DNA of 64,000 bases from positions 4,340,001-4,404,000 of the forward strand of contig CP134492.1 in the NCBI GenBank assembly GCA_031761875.1, written 5' to 3'. The position numbers were made by a program, and so were the translations under genes. This DNA is from Bacillaceae bacterium IKA-2. GTDB taxonomy: Bacteria; Bacillota; Bacilli; Bacillales; Anaerobacillaceae. Positions within the stretch are counted from its first letter, which is position 1; each line of letters opens with the position of its first letter. This document shows, piece after piece, positions 35,726-45,073 of this stretch. The notes beneath the pieces are model-generated. The model had not been told where the DNA came from. It searched no databases and saw only the letters and a list, made by a program, of their open reading frames with translations.

Positions 35726-37267
35726 TTACTCCCACTCGATTGTGGATGGTGGTTTTGAGGTTATATCATAAACTACTCTGTTAACGTTCTTTACTTCGTT
35801 TACTATTCTTACAGAAATTTTTTCTAATACATCATAAGGAATTCTTGCCCAGTCAGATGTCATTCCGTCAATAGATGTAACAGCACGGATGCCTACAGTG
35901 TAGTCATATGTTCTTGCATCGCCCATAACACCAACACTTCGCATTCCCGGAAGCGCCGTAAAGTATTGCCAAATTTCACGCTCAAGCCCTGCTTTTTTAA
36001 TTTCATCACGAAGAATTGCGTCACTTTCTCGAACAATTTCTAGTTTTTCTTCAGTAATTTCACCTAGTACACGAATGCCTAGTCCAGGACCAGGGAAAGG
36101 TTGACGCCAAACAATTTCATCAGGCATTCCTAGCTCTGTACCTAATTTTCGCACTTCATCTTTAAATAAAGTCTTTAATGGTTCAATTAACTTTAATTTC
36201 ATGTCTTTTGGTAAGCCACCCACATTATGGTGGGACTTAATTGTAGAAGCTGTTGCCGTTCCACTCTCAACAATGTCAGTGTATAACGTGCCTTGAGCCA
36301 AAAAGTCCATTCCTTCTAGCTTCGCTGCCTCTTCTTCAAAAACATAAATAAATTCATTGCCGATAGCTTTTCGTTTTAGTTCAGGATCTGAGACGCCTTC
36401 TAACTTACTGAAAAACCGCTCACTCGCTTCAATCTTGATAACATTCATGTTAAAGCCATCAGCAAATGTTTTCATAACACTTTCAGCTTCACCTTTTCTA
36501 AGTAAACCATGATCAATAAACATACACGTAAGTTGATCGCCAATCGCTTTATGAATTAAAACTGCTACTACTGATGAGTCAACACCACCACTTAGAGCAC
36601 ATAATACTTTGCGGTCACCAACAAGTTCTATAATCTTTGCCATTTCTATTTCAATGAAGTTTTCCATTGACCACTTACCATCGCATTCACATATTTGATA
36701 AATGAAATTTTCTAAAAGTTGAATCCCGTACTCCGAATGACGAACTTCTGGGTGAAATTGTACACCGTACATCTTTCTAGAAACATCACTCATTGCTGCA
36801 ACTGGACACGACGGATTCGTTGCATCAACAACAAATCCTTCCGGAGGTGTCACGACGAGGTCACCATGACTCATCCAAACAGACTGTTCTATTGGTAACT
36901 CATGATAAAGCTTTGTCGGATTTTCCACGTTAATGATTGCTTTTCCATACTCACGGTGATTCGATGCTTCTACTTTCGCTCCGAAATGATGCGATATTAA
37001 TTGCATTCCATAACAAATCCCTAGGATCGGAATACCAAGTTCGAAGATTTTTTCATCACATCGTGGAGCCCCTTCTGCATAAGCGCTATTTGGACCACCA
37101 GAAAAAATAATCCCTTTTGGATTCAAGGCCTTTAGCTCGTCTGCTGTAAGCGTATGTGGGTGCAATTCACTAAAAACACCGAGATCACGAATTCTCCTTG
37201 CAATCAATTGGTTGTATTGACCGCCAAAATCTAAAACAATAATTCTTTCATTAATAATATTTTCCAT
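35726..37267 (-). CDS. guaA: GMP synthase (glutamine-hydrolysing) GuaA
   Basis: A 513-aa enzyme that aminates XMP to GMP. The N-terminal class I glutaminase has the nucleophile in [10 protein letters not shown] and [13 protein letters not shown]. The central PP-loop ATPase has [13 protein letters not shown], and the C-terminal dimerisation domain ends [10 protein letters not shown]. Length is normal. A guanine-class riboswitch precedes it. Confidence 0.97.
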   Translation of the reverse strand: MENIINERIIVLDFGGQYNQLIARRIRDLGVFSELHPHTLTADELKALNPKGIIFSGGPNSAYAEGAPRCDEKIFELGIPILGICYGMQLISHHFGAKVEASNHREYGKAIINVENPTKLYHELPIEQSVWMSHGDLVVTPPEGFVVDATNPSCPVAAMSDVSRKMYGVQFHPEVRHSEYGIQLLENFIYQICECDGKWSMENFIEIEMAKIIELVGDRKVLCALSGGVDSSVVAVLIHKAIGDQLTCMFIDHGLLRKGEAESVMKTFADGFNMNVIKIEASERFFSKLEGVSDPELKRKAIGNEFIYVFEEEAAKLEGMDFLAQGTLYTDIVESGTATASTIKSHHNVGGLPKDMKLKLIEPLKTLFKDEVRKLGTELGMPDEIVWRQPFPGPGLGIRVLGEITEEKLEIVRESDAILRDEIKKAGLEREIWQYFTALPGMRSVGVMGDARTYDYTVGIRAVTSIDGMTSDWARIPYDVLEKISVRIVNEVKNVNRVVYDITSKPPSTIEWE

Positions 37268-37337
37268 CCTCTTAATTCCACCCTCTGTTTTTTTATTTCA
37301 CTACCTATAATATTAGGTTGTACTTTTTCTCGAAAAA

Positions 37338-37393
37338 TAAAAAGGCAGAATCCTAGTTGTTAAAAAACAGTTTATTAAACGGTTTCTGCCTTC
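37338..37393 (-). terminator. Riboswitch terminator upstream of guaA
   Basis: On the minus strand AAGGCAGAAACC pairs with GGATTCTGCCTT (one A-A mismatch), followed by TTTTTATTTTT. Its 5' strand shares the AAGG bases with the 3' side of the aptamer's P1 helix. Confidence 0.85.
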
Positions 37394-37463
37394 ATAGTCA
37401 GATCATTTACGGTGATCTGGTAGAGACTCTTAGGCCTTATTCCTAAGGATATACGAAGGATTT
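37390..37463 (-). promoter_or_regulatory. Purine (guanine-class) riboswitch, guaA
   Basis: The minus strand shows P1 CCTTCGTA with TATGAAGG, loop 2 AATAAGG, GTCTCTACC, CACCGTAAATG and GACTATG. The C in GACTA indicates guanine/hypoxanthine. P1 and the terminator stem overlap, unlike the usual guanine OFF-switch layout. Confidence 0.9.
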
Positions 37464-37505
37464 CAGTTAATACTATCTATAATGTTCGACATTTACTACG
37501 AAATT

Positions 37506-37534
37506 ATTGTAACAATTGCATTCTCATCGGTCAA
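37506..37534 (-). promoter_or_regulatory. guaA promoter
   Basis: -35 TTGACC (37529-37534) and -10 TACAAT (37506-37511) with 17-bp spacing on the minus strand. The -35 box overlaps the stop codon of the upstream transglutaminase gene. A single PurBox-like CGAAC word lies just downstream. Confidence 0.65.
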
Positions 37535-39792
37535 GAACTGATCTTAGCCACTAACCGTTCCCACTGACTTTTTTTCTCTTCCCATAAATGCTCTTCACTC
37601 CCATTTCCATAATAAAGCTTTTCATAAATAAGAGTTAGATCCATCATTTGATCACACTCAAACAGTTCATCAATGCGTAGAGCATATTCACGTAATGTCT
37701 CTCCATTTAACCGCCTATGTCCATTAAAGTCTAAAAGCCACAACAATCGTTGATATGCCTTCACATAAAATTTCCCATCATTACGTCTCAGTTTATATAA
37801 ATAGAGGAAAAATAATGTTATCAACTTTTTATTTTTCCAAATCAAAATTCCAATCCCTAAAAAAGTGACAATTAGCATACTTACACCGACAAAAGAAAAT
37901 GGAAGTAATTTTAAATGGTCACCATTTTTTACCGATCCCCCCCCATTGTCCGAGTCTAGCCCATCTTCTAATGGTAAAAACGGATTTTCTGGATCGAGAT
38001 CTCTTTCAGAAGCTCTTTCTTCAACTGTTTCTCCATCATTTTCATTTAAATCATTATCAGATTCCAAAAGCTCATCGACGAACTCAAACGTGTTGGAAAA
38101 GCCTTGCGTCGGCTCAAAGGGAACCCAGCCAACATCCTGAAAATAAACTTCTACCCATGAATGGGCATTAGAATTAGAAACCTCATACTTCCGGTAACCA
38201 TCTCCTAGATACTCAACGATCTCACCTTGAGTAAACCCCTTTACCCAGCGAGCAGGAATGTCAAGCGTCCTGAGCATCACAACCATTGATGTTGAGTAGT
38301 TATCACAATATCCTTGTTGTGTCTCAAACAAAAACTGATCAACATAATCTTGTTCAAGTTCTGGAATCGCAACATCTTCTGTCTCATATCGAAAATCATT
38401 TTCAGAAAAATAGCCTTCAATTGCCTTAACTTTTTCATAGCGATTGTCATATTCAGCAGTTATCTCGCTAGCCAAGACACCGACTCGATCTGGTAAATCT
38501 GGTAATTGTAAATACACCTCTTGGATATGAGTAGGATCACTTTGTGTAGTATTATTTAAAACATCAATAACGAATTTCGGCGTTTCATGGGTAATTGTAT
38601 ATTCTTTTAAAAAGAGTGGATTTCCATCGCTTGCAACTGTCGTACCTACTTTACCACTTACATAATCAATTAAATAGCGAAAAGGCTGTTCTCTTTCACC
38701 GCCATTGTAGAACTCCAATTCTTCTATTCCTAGTAATTGACCGGCATAAAAAAAGTGCCAAAACCGATGACCATCGATCATAGAAATTGTCGTCTCTAGC
38801 GTTTCAGTTGGAACAGCTTCATTAAAGATAGAAACCGCGACTCTTGCTTCATACTCATCACTATAACGAAACGTCCTATTCAATTCATGTCGGACAGATT
38901 CCCAACCTTTTCCTGTATAAATCTCCTTTGATTCTCCGCGCCAATAATGTCCTTGTTGCGTTACAGCGGTAAAAACAGTAGAAGGGTCATCAGCAAAACC
39001 TCCACCTAAGCTTTCGTCATTTTGACTATAACCAACGGTCTGTTGTCGATTTACACCGCTTCCCTCTCCAGAAATCGATCCTTGAACCATTGAAACTGGG
39101 TCTGGCCAGTGAGGATCATATTTCGGTGCGTAAAAAGCACTGATTGTAATGACCGTGATGATAAGTACTGCCACATTTAACCATGCCAGACGACGATGTT
39201 CATTGCTGACTATTTCTTCTTTTGCTTCTAATCTCATTTTGAACAAAATTGTCGTTAATAAAAAACCTGCAACAACAAGCCTAATAATTGCGCTACTTGC
39301 ATCATAAACTGTGAACGTGTCAACGACCGTAATATAGATGAAAGTAATCATTAAAAACAAAAATATTTTCTTTGTATGACAAAGCCAAAAATGAATTAAA
39401 TAGCTTATTATTGCTAGGACTAAAAATACTAGGAAACTGCGAAATTGAAAAGAAAGATTTATGATTTCACGGTCTATTAAATAACCAATATTCCTTGCAA
39501 GATCCTCACCAAACCAAACAAGCATATGGAAACCTTCTTGTAAAAATAATCCTTCAAAAAAAACTTCGTGTAAGCCATACATCATTGCGATAAAAATCAA
39601 CGGAATAGCAATATAATTGGCCAAGCGTAAATACATAATAATAAAGCAAAATAACGTAAACCAAACAAAAACAGCTACATTTACAGTATCAGTAATCATC
39701 GGTAAAGGACGAAGCCATTCCCACAAAACAATGAAGGCTAAGATGTAGATAAAAATCATTGGGAGTGAACGGGTGTTATGATTTTTGAGCAA
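37531..39792 (-). CDS. Transglutaminase-like membrane protein (YebA type)
   Basis: About 753 aa. The first 200 residues contain several membrane helices (DUF3488-like). A large extracytoplasmic part holds the transglutaminase core with the cysteine in QGYCDNYSTSMVVMLRTLDIPARWVKGF, the histidine in NSNAHSWVEVYFQDVGWVPFEPTQ, and an acidic linker. A last membrane helix (FVGVSMLIVTFLGIGILIW) and a DUF4129-like cytoplasmic tail follow. The start is uncertain: the frame opens as far as 39837, but the GAGGGG site fits TTG 39792. It overlaps the DUF58 gene, forming a MoxR-DUF58-transglutaminase operon. Substrate unknown. Confidence 0.85.
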   Translation of the reverse strand: MLKNHNTRSLPMIFIYILAFIVLWEWLRPLPMITDTVNVAVFVWFTLFCFIIMYLRLANYIAIPLIFIAMMYGLHEVFFEGLFLQEGFHMLVWFGEDLARNIGYLIDREIINLSFQFRSFLVFLVLAIISYLIHFWLCHTKKIFLFLMITFIYITVVDTFTVYDASSAIIRLVVAGFLLTTILFKMRLEAKEEIVSNEHRRLAWLNVAVLIITVITISAFYAPKYDPHWPDPVSMVQGSISGEGSGVNRQQTVGYSQNDESLGGGFADDPSTVFTAVTQQGHYWRGESKEIYTGKGWESVRHELNRTFRYSDEYEARVAVSIFNEAVPTETLETTISMIDGHRFWHFFYAGQLLGIEELEFYNGGEREQPFRYLIDYVSGKVGTTVASDGNPLFLKEYTITHETPKFVIDVLNNTTQSDPTHIQEVYLQLPDLPDRVGVLASEITAEYDNRYEKVKAIEGYFSENDFRYETEDVAIPELEQDYVDQFLFETQQGYCDNYSTSMVVMLRTLDIPARWVKGFTQGEIVEYLGDGYRKYEVSNSNAHSWVEVYFQDVGWVPFEPTQGFSNTFEFVDELLESDNDLNENDGETVEERASERDLDPENPFLPLEDGLDSDNGGGSVKNGDHLKLLPFSFVGVSMLIVTFLGIGILIWKNKKLITLFFLYLYKLRRNDGKFYVKAYQRLLWLLDFNGHRRLNGETLREYALRIDELFECDQMMDLTLIYEKLYYGNGSEEHLWEEKKSQWERLVAKISS

Positions 39793-41017
39793 CAACCTCA
39801 CCCCCTCGAAGATTCTCACTAAAGTTATCATTCCCAATAATATAATAGGGAATATTTATAGTTGAGATTATGTTAAGTTTACTTTTTTGTTTCTCCGTTA
39901 ACCCTTCAGAACCATTTACAAAACAAAATACCACCTGAACTCTTTTTCGCTTTAAGCTTTTGACGTTTTCGATCATCTTGTCTGTTAATCTAGTTGTTAT
40001 TAATATAAGGATCGTATCTGTATTTATTTTATTTACTTCATTAGCAAACGCTACATCAAAATGGTTTCCTTTTTGAATTTCAAGCTTAGCCAGTTGTTCT
40101 AACAAACTTATTTGATGAGCTTGACCGTAATGAACAGGATGATGGATAGTCTGATTTCCAATTGAAAGTAAACCTAAATGAATCTGTTTCTGGTAACTAT
40201 GAACGACAAAAGATGCCGCTAATTCAATCGCTTTTTCAAAAATAAGCTCATCAACTTGCTGTTTTACGGAACAATCAATAGTAATAAAATAACGTTGACC
40301 AATGTATTCTTCAAATTCCTTCGTCATTAATTTATTTACTCTCGCTGTTACTTTCCAATCAATACTCGTTAACCTATCCCCAGCAACATATTCCCTTGAA
40401 CCAGCTACTGACGTAATATCTTCAATTATTCGCTTGGAAGTTATAAAGGACTCAGATTCATTTTTATTGTACATATTCACGTTGTCTAACTGTTGATAAT
40501 TAGGAAAAACAATCATTTCATTATATACGCTAACTTCCTTTTCTTTTGTAAACAACCCAAAAAGATCGCTTGTCCGCACTTTTATTTTCACAAACTCATA
40601 CTTGCCCCTTTTTGGTTGCTTAATCGTATACGAATATATTAATTTCTTTTCTAAAAAAGGATAAAAAATTTCTTTTTTACTAATAATATTCATTTTCAAT
40701 TCCCAATTATTAGGGATGACATCTTCAACGATAAAATAAAAAAATGGAAATCGAAACTTTCTCTCAATTGTAATTGTTACTCTTATATCTTCGCCAGCTA
40801 CTAATCTTTCTCCATTAAGTACTCTTTTCACTTCCAAATTGCCAATAGGCATAGATGCATAAATAATTGTAATCATAATAATTAGGAAAGTTGAATAGAA
40901 AAGAAACCAACTAACGAACCCCCCTTGAAACATCGCATATACAAATGTTGTGATTCCAATCATCGCTAACATCATAACCTTTAGGAAAGGGCTAATTTTT
41001 TTAACTGTCTTTCTCAT
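39776..41017 (-). CDS. DUF58 domain protein (YeaD type)
   Basis: A 413-aa protein with two N-terminal membrane helices and a von Willebrand A-like DUF58 domain. The signature ITSVAGSREYVAGDRLTSID and WKVTARVNKLMTKEFE (residues about 200-235) is clear, followed by an MIDAS-like FITIDCS. In this family the protein is encoded with a MoxR ATPase, which may act on it as a chaperone. Both its ends overlap or abut its neighbours, showing coupling. Confidence 0.87.
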   Translation of the reverse strand: MRKTVKKISPFLKVMMLAMIGITTFVYAMFQGGFVSWFLFYSTFLIIMITIIYASMPIGNLEVKRVLNGERLVAGEDIRVTITIERKFRFPFFYFIVEDVIPNNWELKMNIISKKEIFYPFLEKKLIYSYTIKQPKRGKYEFVKIKVRTSDLFGLFTKEKEVSVYNEMIVFPNYQQLDNVNMYNKNESESFITSKRIIEDITSVAGSREYVAGDRLTSIDWKVTARVNKLMTKEFEEYIGQRYFITIDCSVKQQVDELIFEKAIELAASFVVHSYQKQIHLGLLSIGNQTIHHPVHYGQAHQISLLEQLAKLEIQKGNHFDVAFANEVNKINTDTILILITTRLTDKMIENVKSLKRKRVQVVFCFVNGSEGLTEKQKSKLNIISTINIPYYIIGNDNFSENLRGGEVVAQKS

Positions 41018-41988
41018 TAGCGAACAGCTTCTTTCCTTACAGGAATTTTTAATCGCTGGACAATCTCAATAACTACTGTTTTCGTAGAAACATTAGCAAA
41101 TTTAGAATCTGAATTTAAAATAATTCGGTGACTCAATGCATATGGTGCTAAAAATTTAATGTCATCCGGAATGACATATTCTCGGCCTTGAATATATGCA
41201 TAAGATTGAGCAGCCTTCATTAAAGCAATAGACCCCCGCGGACTCGCCCCTAAATAAACAGAGCTATGATCTCTTGTTTTACTAACAATACTAATAATAT
41301 AGTCCTTAATTGATTCATCAACGTAAATTTCAGTAACTTCTTTTTGGATTATTAGTAATTCCTGTACCGTAAGAACTGCTTCTAAACTTTCAATTGGATG
41401 CTGTTTTTCAAGACGGTTTAAAACTTCCATTTCTTCCTGATGAGTTGGGTAGCCGATATTAAATTTAAATAAAAATCGGTCTAACTGCGCTTCTGGTAGC
41501 GGATACGTCCCCCCATATTCTATCGGATTTTGCGTCGCCATCACAAAAAATGGTTTTTCTAAATGACGAGTTTCACCATCAGTAGTTACACTAGCTTCAT
41601 CAAGCGCTTCAAGAAGCGCCGCTTGGGTTTTAGGTGACGTACGATTTATTTCATCTGCTAAGACTACGTTTGCCATAATTGGACCTGGACGAAATTTAAA
41701 CTCCATTGTTTTTTGATCATAAATAGAAATTCCTGTCACATCAGATGGTAATAAGTCAGGAGTGAACTGAATACGTTTGAAATGAGCTCCTATCGATTTC
41801 GCAATCGCTCGGACCATCATTGTTTTCCCTACACCTGGAACATCTTCTAAGAGAACATGTCCACCACTTAGCAACGCAATTAAGCTTAACGTCACTTCAC
41901 GGCGCTTCCCGACAACAACTTTTTCGACATTTTCGATTACTTTATCTATTAATGGATGATTCACCGATGGAGATTGAGTTTGCTGCAA
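41017..41988 (-). CDS. MoxR-family AAA+ ATPase (YeaC type)
   Basis: A 323-aa AAA+ protein. Walker A is in LLEDVPGVGKTMMVRA (residues about 47-62), Walker B is VVLADEINRTSPKTQAALLEA, sensor 1 is FVMATQNPIEYGGTYPLPEAQLD-type (split here for length), and the lid ends in GASPRGSIALMKAAQ. MoxR ATPases are thought to help mature or regulate their operon partners. The AGGAGGG site supports ATG 41988. It is the first gene of the three-gene operon. Confidence 0.92.
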   Translation of the reverse strand: MQQTQSPSVNHPLIDKVIENVEKVVVGKRREVTLSLIALLSGGHVLLEDVPGVGKTMMVRAIAKSIGAHFKRIQFTPDLLPSDVTGISIYDQKTMEFKFRPGPIMANVVLADEINRTSPKTQAALLEALDEASVTTDGETRHLEKPFFVMATQNPIEYGGTYPLPEAQLDRFLFKFNIGYPTHQEEMEVLNRLEKQHPIESLEAVLTVQELLIIQKEVTEIYVDESIKDYIISIVSKTRDHSSVYLGASPRGSIALMKAAQSYAYIQGREYVIPDDIKFLAPYALSHRIILNSDSKFANVSTKTVVIEIVQRLKIPVRKEAVR

Positions 41989-42150
41989 AAGTATCCCTCC
42001 TCTTATCTATCTAAATCACTAATTCTTTCTGTTAATCATAACATCTTGCCTACAAATTTTCTTTAATTTAACATTAGTAACATTTAACTTTTAACCTCTT
42101 ACTTATGTTTAGGAGGTTTTTTAAAAAAATGTTTCATCTGCTTGAAGAAA

Positions 42151-42188
42151 TTTAAAAGAGGTCAGCCTGAAAGGCCGACCTCTTTTAA
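42151..42188. terminator. Terminator downstream of the 41-aa peptide gene
   Basis: AAAAGAGGTCAGCCTG pairs with the complementary CCGACCTCTTTT arm around GAAAGG, with T-runs on both sides. It is downstream of the small minus-strand gene at 42328-42453. On the plus strand it follows only an 8-codon ORF. Confidence 0.75.
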
Positions 42189-42226
42189 ACGTATATTTTT
42201 CTTCTTATTTAAACTTTTTTAACTAT

Positions 42227-42305
42227 TTGAATCAATTTCATAGTGCAGATTCAGCGCCACTAGCATACTACATCTAGTTTATTGGTATTATGAAAATGAT
42301 TCATT
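42227..42305. repeat. Palindromic dispersed element (79 bp)
   Basis: The ends are TTGAATCAATTTCATAGTG (42227-42245) and TATTATGAAAATGATTCATT (42287-42306). On the minus strand it reads TTTCATAATACCAATAAA, then CTAGTGGCGCTGAATCTG. The element at 52661-52741 has the same order with few changes. Confidence 0.65.
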
Positions 42306-42327
42306 TAATGATGAAAATTAAAAAATA

Positions 42328-42453
42328 TTAAAGATAAACATACGCCGCTACACCTGCAAGTGCTCCTATTGCCATCAATAAACCAAATCCAGATAAAACA
42401 GCAACCGCAATTAATGTTTGGCCTTTCTCACTTCCAAGATTTAATTCTTCCAT
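42328..42453 (-). CDS. 41-aa single-helix membrane peptide
   Basis: A small frame with a strong AAAGGGGG site before ATG 42453. The product has a short polar head (MEELNLGSEKGQ) and one Gly/Ala-rich hydrophobic helix (about residues 13-41) with no charged tail. I do not recognise the family. It could be a membrane-subunit-like or regulatory micropeptide, or a pore-forming peptide. It is followed by the palindromic element and a terminator, giving it a complete small transcription unit of its own. It lies downstream of the split FapA gene. Confidence 0.5.
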   Translation of the reverse strand: MEELNLGSEKGQTLIAVAVLSGFGLLMAIGALAGVAAYVYL

Positions 42454-42630
42454 AACACGTTCCCCCTTTAAAATATCAATCACAACAATTACTATTAAAT
42501 TTTTGATACAGAATTAGATGATTAGCTTTTATATTGATCAATCTCAAATACTTAGTTACTATCATTTTAATACAAAATAGGCCGGGAGTGTATGGATAAT
42601 TCGTTAACATTTAAGAGTTAGAACATTAAC

Positions 42631-43881
42631 TTACCAAAATGATTTTAACGCTATGTTACTTTCAACCTTTTCTTTTTCTTCATTATATTTTAAGACAAGA
42701 TTTATTACTTTTTCACCGATAATTAATTTTTGATTTTGCATTGTTATCTCCGCATGATGAAGTTCATTTGCAGTTATTTCTTTACCTGCATATAATATCG
42801 GACTCTTACCCCTGGATGAACCTACAATTCCCGCAGTGATTTTCTGGACAGCTTCAACTTTCCCACCACGAATAACCGAGTTTTTATTTTTAAAGATAAT
42901 TTCTGTTCCTGCAAATAAGGTTGTATTTACGATACCTTCTTTATTTATTATAATTCTTCCATTTGTTTTAATTTGTGATTGGTTTGCTGAATGAAATACA
43001 ATATCGCTTTCTTCCATAATTTCGCCTTCCATTTTCTGTATCAAATCATTTAGTGCAAATTTGACACTTTGGATGAATCCAACAGAATCTATTGATTGTA
43101 AAGATTGATAATTCTTGAACTTCATTAAAGTATTCATAACTAGTTTAAAATGCAAAGGTAGTTGATATTTATTATTTTTTAAATCGTTTATAATTCTAGA
43201 ATACTCGTTAACATTTTCAGTAATCGTTTTAAACTTATTTTCAACTAAAGTAGCTATGACAAAGCCAATTCGAGACTCGAATTCTTCAGCTTTTATTGCA
43301 TTTTTTAATTGATTTAATGCACCAATGAGGCGTTTTAGTCCTGAAGATAAGTTTTGAATGATTTTATAAATTTCACTATAATAGAGACTAAATTGACCTC
43401 CATTGATTTTAGAATTTATTATATTTCCATATATATTTATATTTTGCGAGGCTATTAATACGCTGTAATACACGTTACCGTATACGAAAATCGAACCCGC
43501 ACACTCTACTTTCATATTGTCCTTGATATGTCCTCTAATAATAACGTCGCCGTTAAACAAAATATTCCCAGTAGACATATCTACATCGCCGAACACTTCA
43601 TACGCTTCTAAAACATCAAACTGCTTGATAGAATTCCCTGTTATTGAAGGTCTTCCAGAAAACAATGCAATAACTTGACCCTCACCTGTTATTTTTACTC
43701 TCGGTTTAGAGCGAACATTAATTTTTTTGGGGGTTTTCGGGTCTAAGTTTTGACCAAATACATCAAAACCTGGCATTCCTTCTCTAGGTGAAAAAATTTC
43801 AGCTATAACATCTCCAGCTTCTACTACTGGAATTTTGATGCGATTTTTAAAATCGACGACACCTCGTACTTCTTCCAGCAC
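42631..43881 (-). CDS. FapA/DUF342 polymerising-type protein, C-terminal part (frameshifted)
   Basis: This frame holds most of a DUF342/FapA protein: EVFGDVDMSTGNILFNGDVIIRGHI and the repeated beta-helix turns VECAGSIFVYGNV and GIVNTTLFAGTEIIFKNKNS. A C-terminal NLVLKYNEEKEKVES coil ends it. The same frame is open further upstream to about 44043 and encodes VEINTTAIIEELINPTFKEI and IVAEGLPVIPARDG, the standard FapA N-terminal continuation. A separate start at 43881 (GTG) is therefore unlikely to be genuine. FapA-type proteins are linked to flagellar placement or surface and polymer functions; the role here is unknown. Confidence 0.8.
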   Translation of the reverse strand: MLEEVRGVVDFKNRIKIPVVEAGDVIAEIFSPREGMPGFDVFGQNLDPKTPKKINVRSKPRVKITGEGQVIALFSGRPSITGNSIKQFDVLEAYEVFGDVDMSTGNILFNGDVIIRGHIKDNMKVECAGSIFVYGNVYYSVLIASQNINIYGNIINSKINGGQFSLYYSEIYKIIQNLSSGLKRLIGALNQLKNAIKAEEFESRIGFVIATLVENKFKTITENVNEYSRIINDLKNNKYQLPLHFKLVMNTLMKFKNYQSLQSIDSVGFIQSVKFALNDLIQKMEGEIMEESDIVFHSANQSQIKTNGRIIINKEGIVNTTLFAGTEIIFKNKNSVIRGGKVEAVQKITAGIVGSSRGKSPILYAGKEITANELHHAEITMQNQKLIIGEKVINLVLKYNEEKEKVESNIALKSFW

Positions 43882-43994
43882 TTCTGAAATTGTCGATGAA
43901 AAGTATTGTTTAATAAATCCATCTCTAGCTGGAATAACTGGTAGGCCTTCTGCAACGATAATCTCTTTAAATGTAGGATTTATTAGCTCTTCTA

Positions 43995-44528
43995 TTATTG
44001 CAGTCGTATTAATTTCAACCCGAACACCTCTCTTAAAACAGCTTCACTAATTTGTGAAACGACATTTTCAGTATCAAGTGTTTTTTGTACAATCTCTGTT
44101 TCAATGATAAAACGATTAGATCTTTTTTTGTTTTTCAATCGTAACAAAGTAAACAGAAGGGGATACAATTGGAGATTTACAAACAAATTATCTTTACTAG
44201 TTAAAATTTTATATTCAGTTTTATTTGGCACTTCCCAGAGAATTTCGTCCGCTTCGAATACAACTCGTTCCTTTTTTAGTAGGGTACCATTTAAAAGAAT
44301 TTTTACTTTAGGATTCGGAATTAATACAGGTTTTTTCCCATTTAGATTTGGACTTATAATAAAAATTTGATGATCCCTAACTTCTATAAACCCATCATCC
44401 TCATGAAGATCGACTTTGTTAAAATCGTTTTTTTCCACTTCGACTTCATTAACTGCGTTAAAGGTTTGATTTTCATCAATGTTTAACTCTTTAATTAATT
44501 TAGTTAAATAATTTTCATCTCTTGACAT
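43995..44528 (-). CDS. FapA/DUF342 protein, N-terminal part (frameshifted)
   Basis: About 177 aa from ATG 44528 (site GGAGGGG). It has the acidic DUF342 N-terminal segment ending ISEAVLREVFG, then runs for eight codons into a stop in the wrong frame. Inserting one G in the GGG near 44016-44018 restores VFGVEINTTAIIEEL and joins it to the downstream frame as one protein of about 630 aa. The gene lies downstream of a c-di-GMP-I riboswitch. A sequencing error in a short G run is as likely as a real mutation. Confidence 0.75.
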   Translation of the reverse strand: MSRDENYLTKLIKELNIDENQTFNAVNEVEVEKNDFNKVDLHEDDGFIEVRDHQIFIISPNLNGKKPVLIPNPKVKILLNGTLLKKERVVFEADEILWEVPNKTEYKILTSKDNLFVNLQLYPLLFTLLRLKNKKRSNRFIIETEIVQKTLDTENVVSQISEAVLREVFGLKLIRLQ

Positions 44529-44603
44529 ATAAGTCCCCTCCACCAATTCGCTATGGTAATGTAAGGGTTACTGTTACTATTCATCGCTCCGATATTCCTA
44601 AAT

Positions 44604-44634
44604 AAAGCTAATCAAAAAATATTGATTAGCTCCA
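44604..44634 (-). terminator. Terminator behind the c-di-GMP riboswitch
   Basis: On the minus strand AGCTAATCA pairs with TGATTAGCT around a T-rich loop, followed by TTATTT. It lies between the aptamer and the FapA gene and is a likely expression platform. Confidence 0.7.
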
Positions 44635-44678
44635 GAAAATACCCTTTTAACGTAGTAACATTTTAGTAAGCCACTTTT

Positions 44679-44756
44679 TTGGCAGTCCAGCGATCATAGT
44701 CATTGACCTTAGACCCGGATCTTTGCGTCCTTATTTTTCAATAAGTTTGCCCTTTA
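44679..44756 (-). promoter_or_regulatory. c-di-GMP-I (GEMM-I) riboswitch
   Basis: The minus strand shows the conserved GEMM-I elements in order: AAAGGGCAAAC, a hairpin CTTATT-GAAA-AATAAG with GNRA-type loop, GGACGCAAAGATCCGGGTCT, then a second arm ending GATCGCTGGACTGCC that closes the P1 helix with GGGCA. It controls the FapA gene through the downstream hairpin, whether as ON or OFF switch cannot be told by eye. Confidence 0.85.
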
Positions 44757-44869
44757 CATTTCATGAATTATTACTAAGAAATTATACCTACTACTATCTA
44801 TCTTCACTCTATTACAAATTGTGGTGAGTTTCAACAAGTATCTTTTACAATAATCTAATTATTGTAAAA

Positions 44870-45063
44870 ATTCCCGCTTCCAAGCCGTCACCAGTGATAA
44901 TGAAAATAGCGTGTATTCGCACTATGTAATACCCAAAAAAAGCAACCGTCAAAAAGCCGGTCGCTCGATTCTATACGGTTACCCACACTAACGTTGCTCA
45001 ACAATTTTACCAACCAAAAGAAGAAGTCATAAACGATGAGCCGATCGGTTACGTTTATACTCG
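44870..45063 (+). pseudogene. Unrecognised plus-strand gene remnant
   Basis: Two adjoining frames without a start together read SRFQAVTSDNENSVYSHYVI, PKKSNRQKAGRSILYGYP, then after a one-base shift NVAQQFYQPKEEVIND and EPIGYVYTRN before a stop. The coding character is clear but the family was not recognised. The rest of 44757-44870 shows nothing. Confidence 0.45.
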
Positions 45064-45073
45064 AAACTGAAAT

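Noticed and set aside
42129-42155. An 8-codon ORF (MFHLLEEI) before a terminator, possible leader peptide
   Set aside because: AGGAGG is present but 12 nt away, and no gene or attenuator alternative follows on the plus strand. The hairpin fits better as terminator of the minus-strand peptide gene.
43995-44043. Programmed frameshifting in the FapA gene
   Set aside because: No slippery heptamer or following structure was seen. A missing G in a G run explains the shift more simply.
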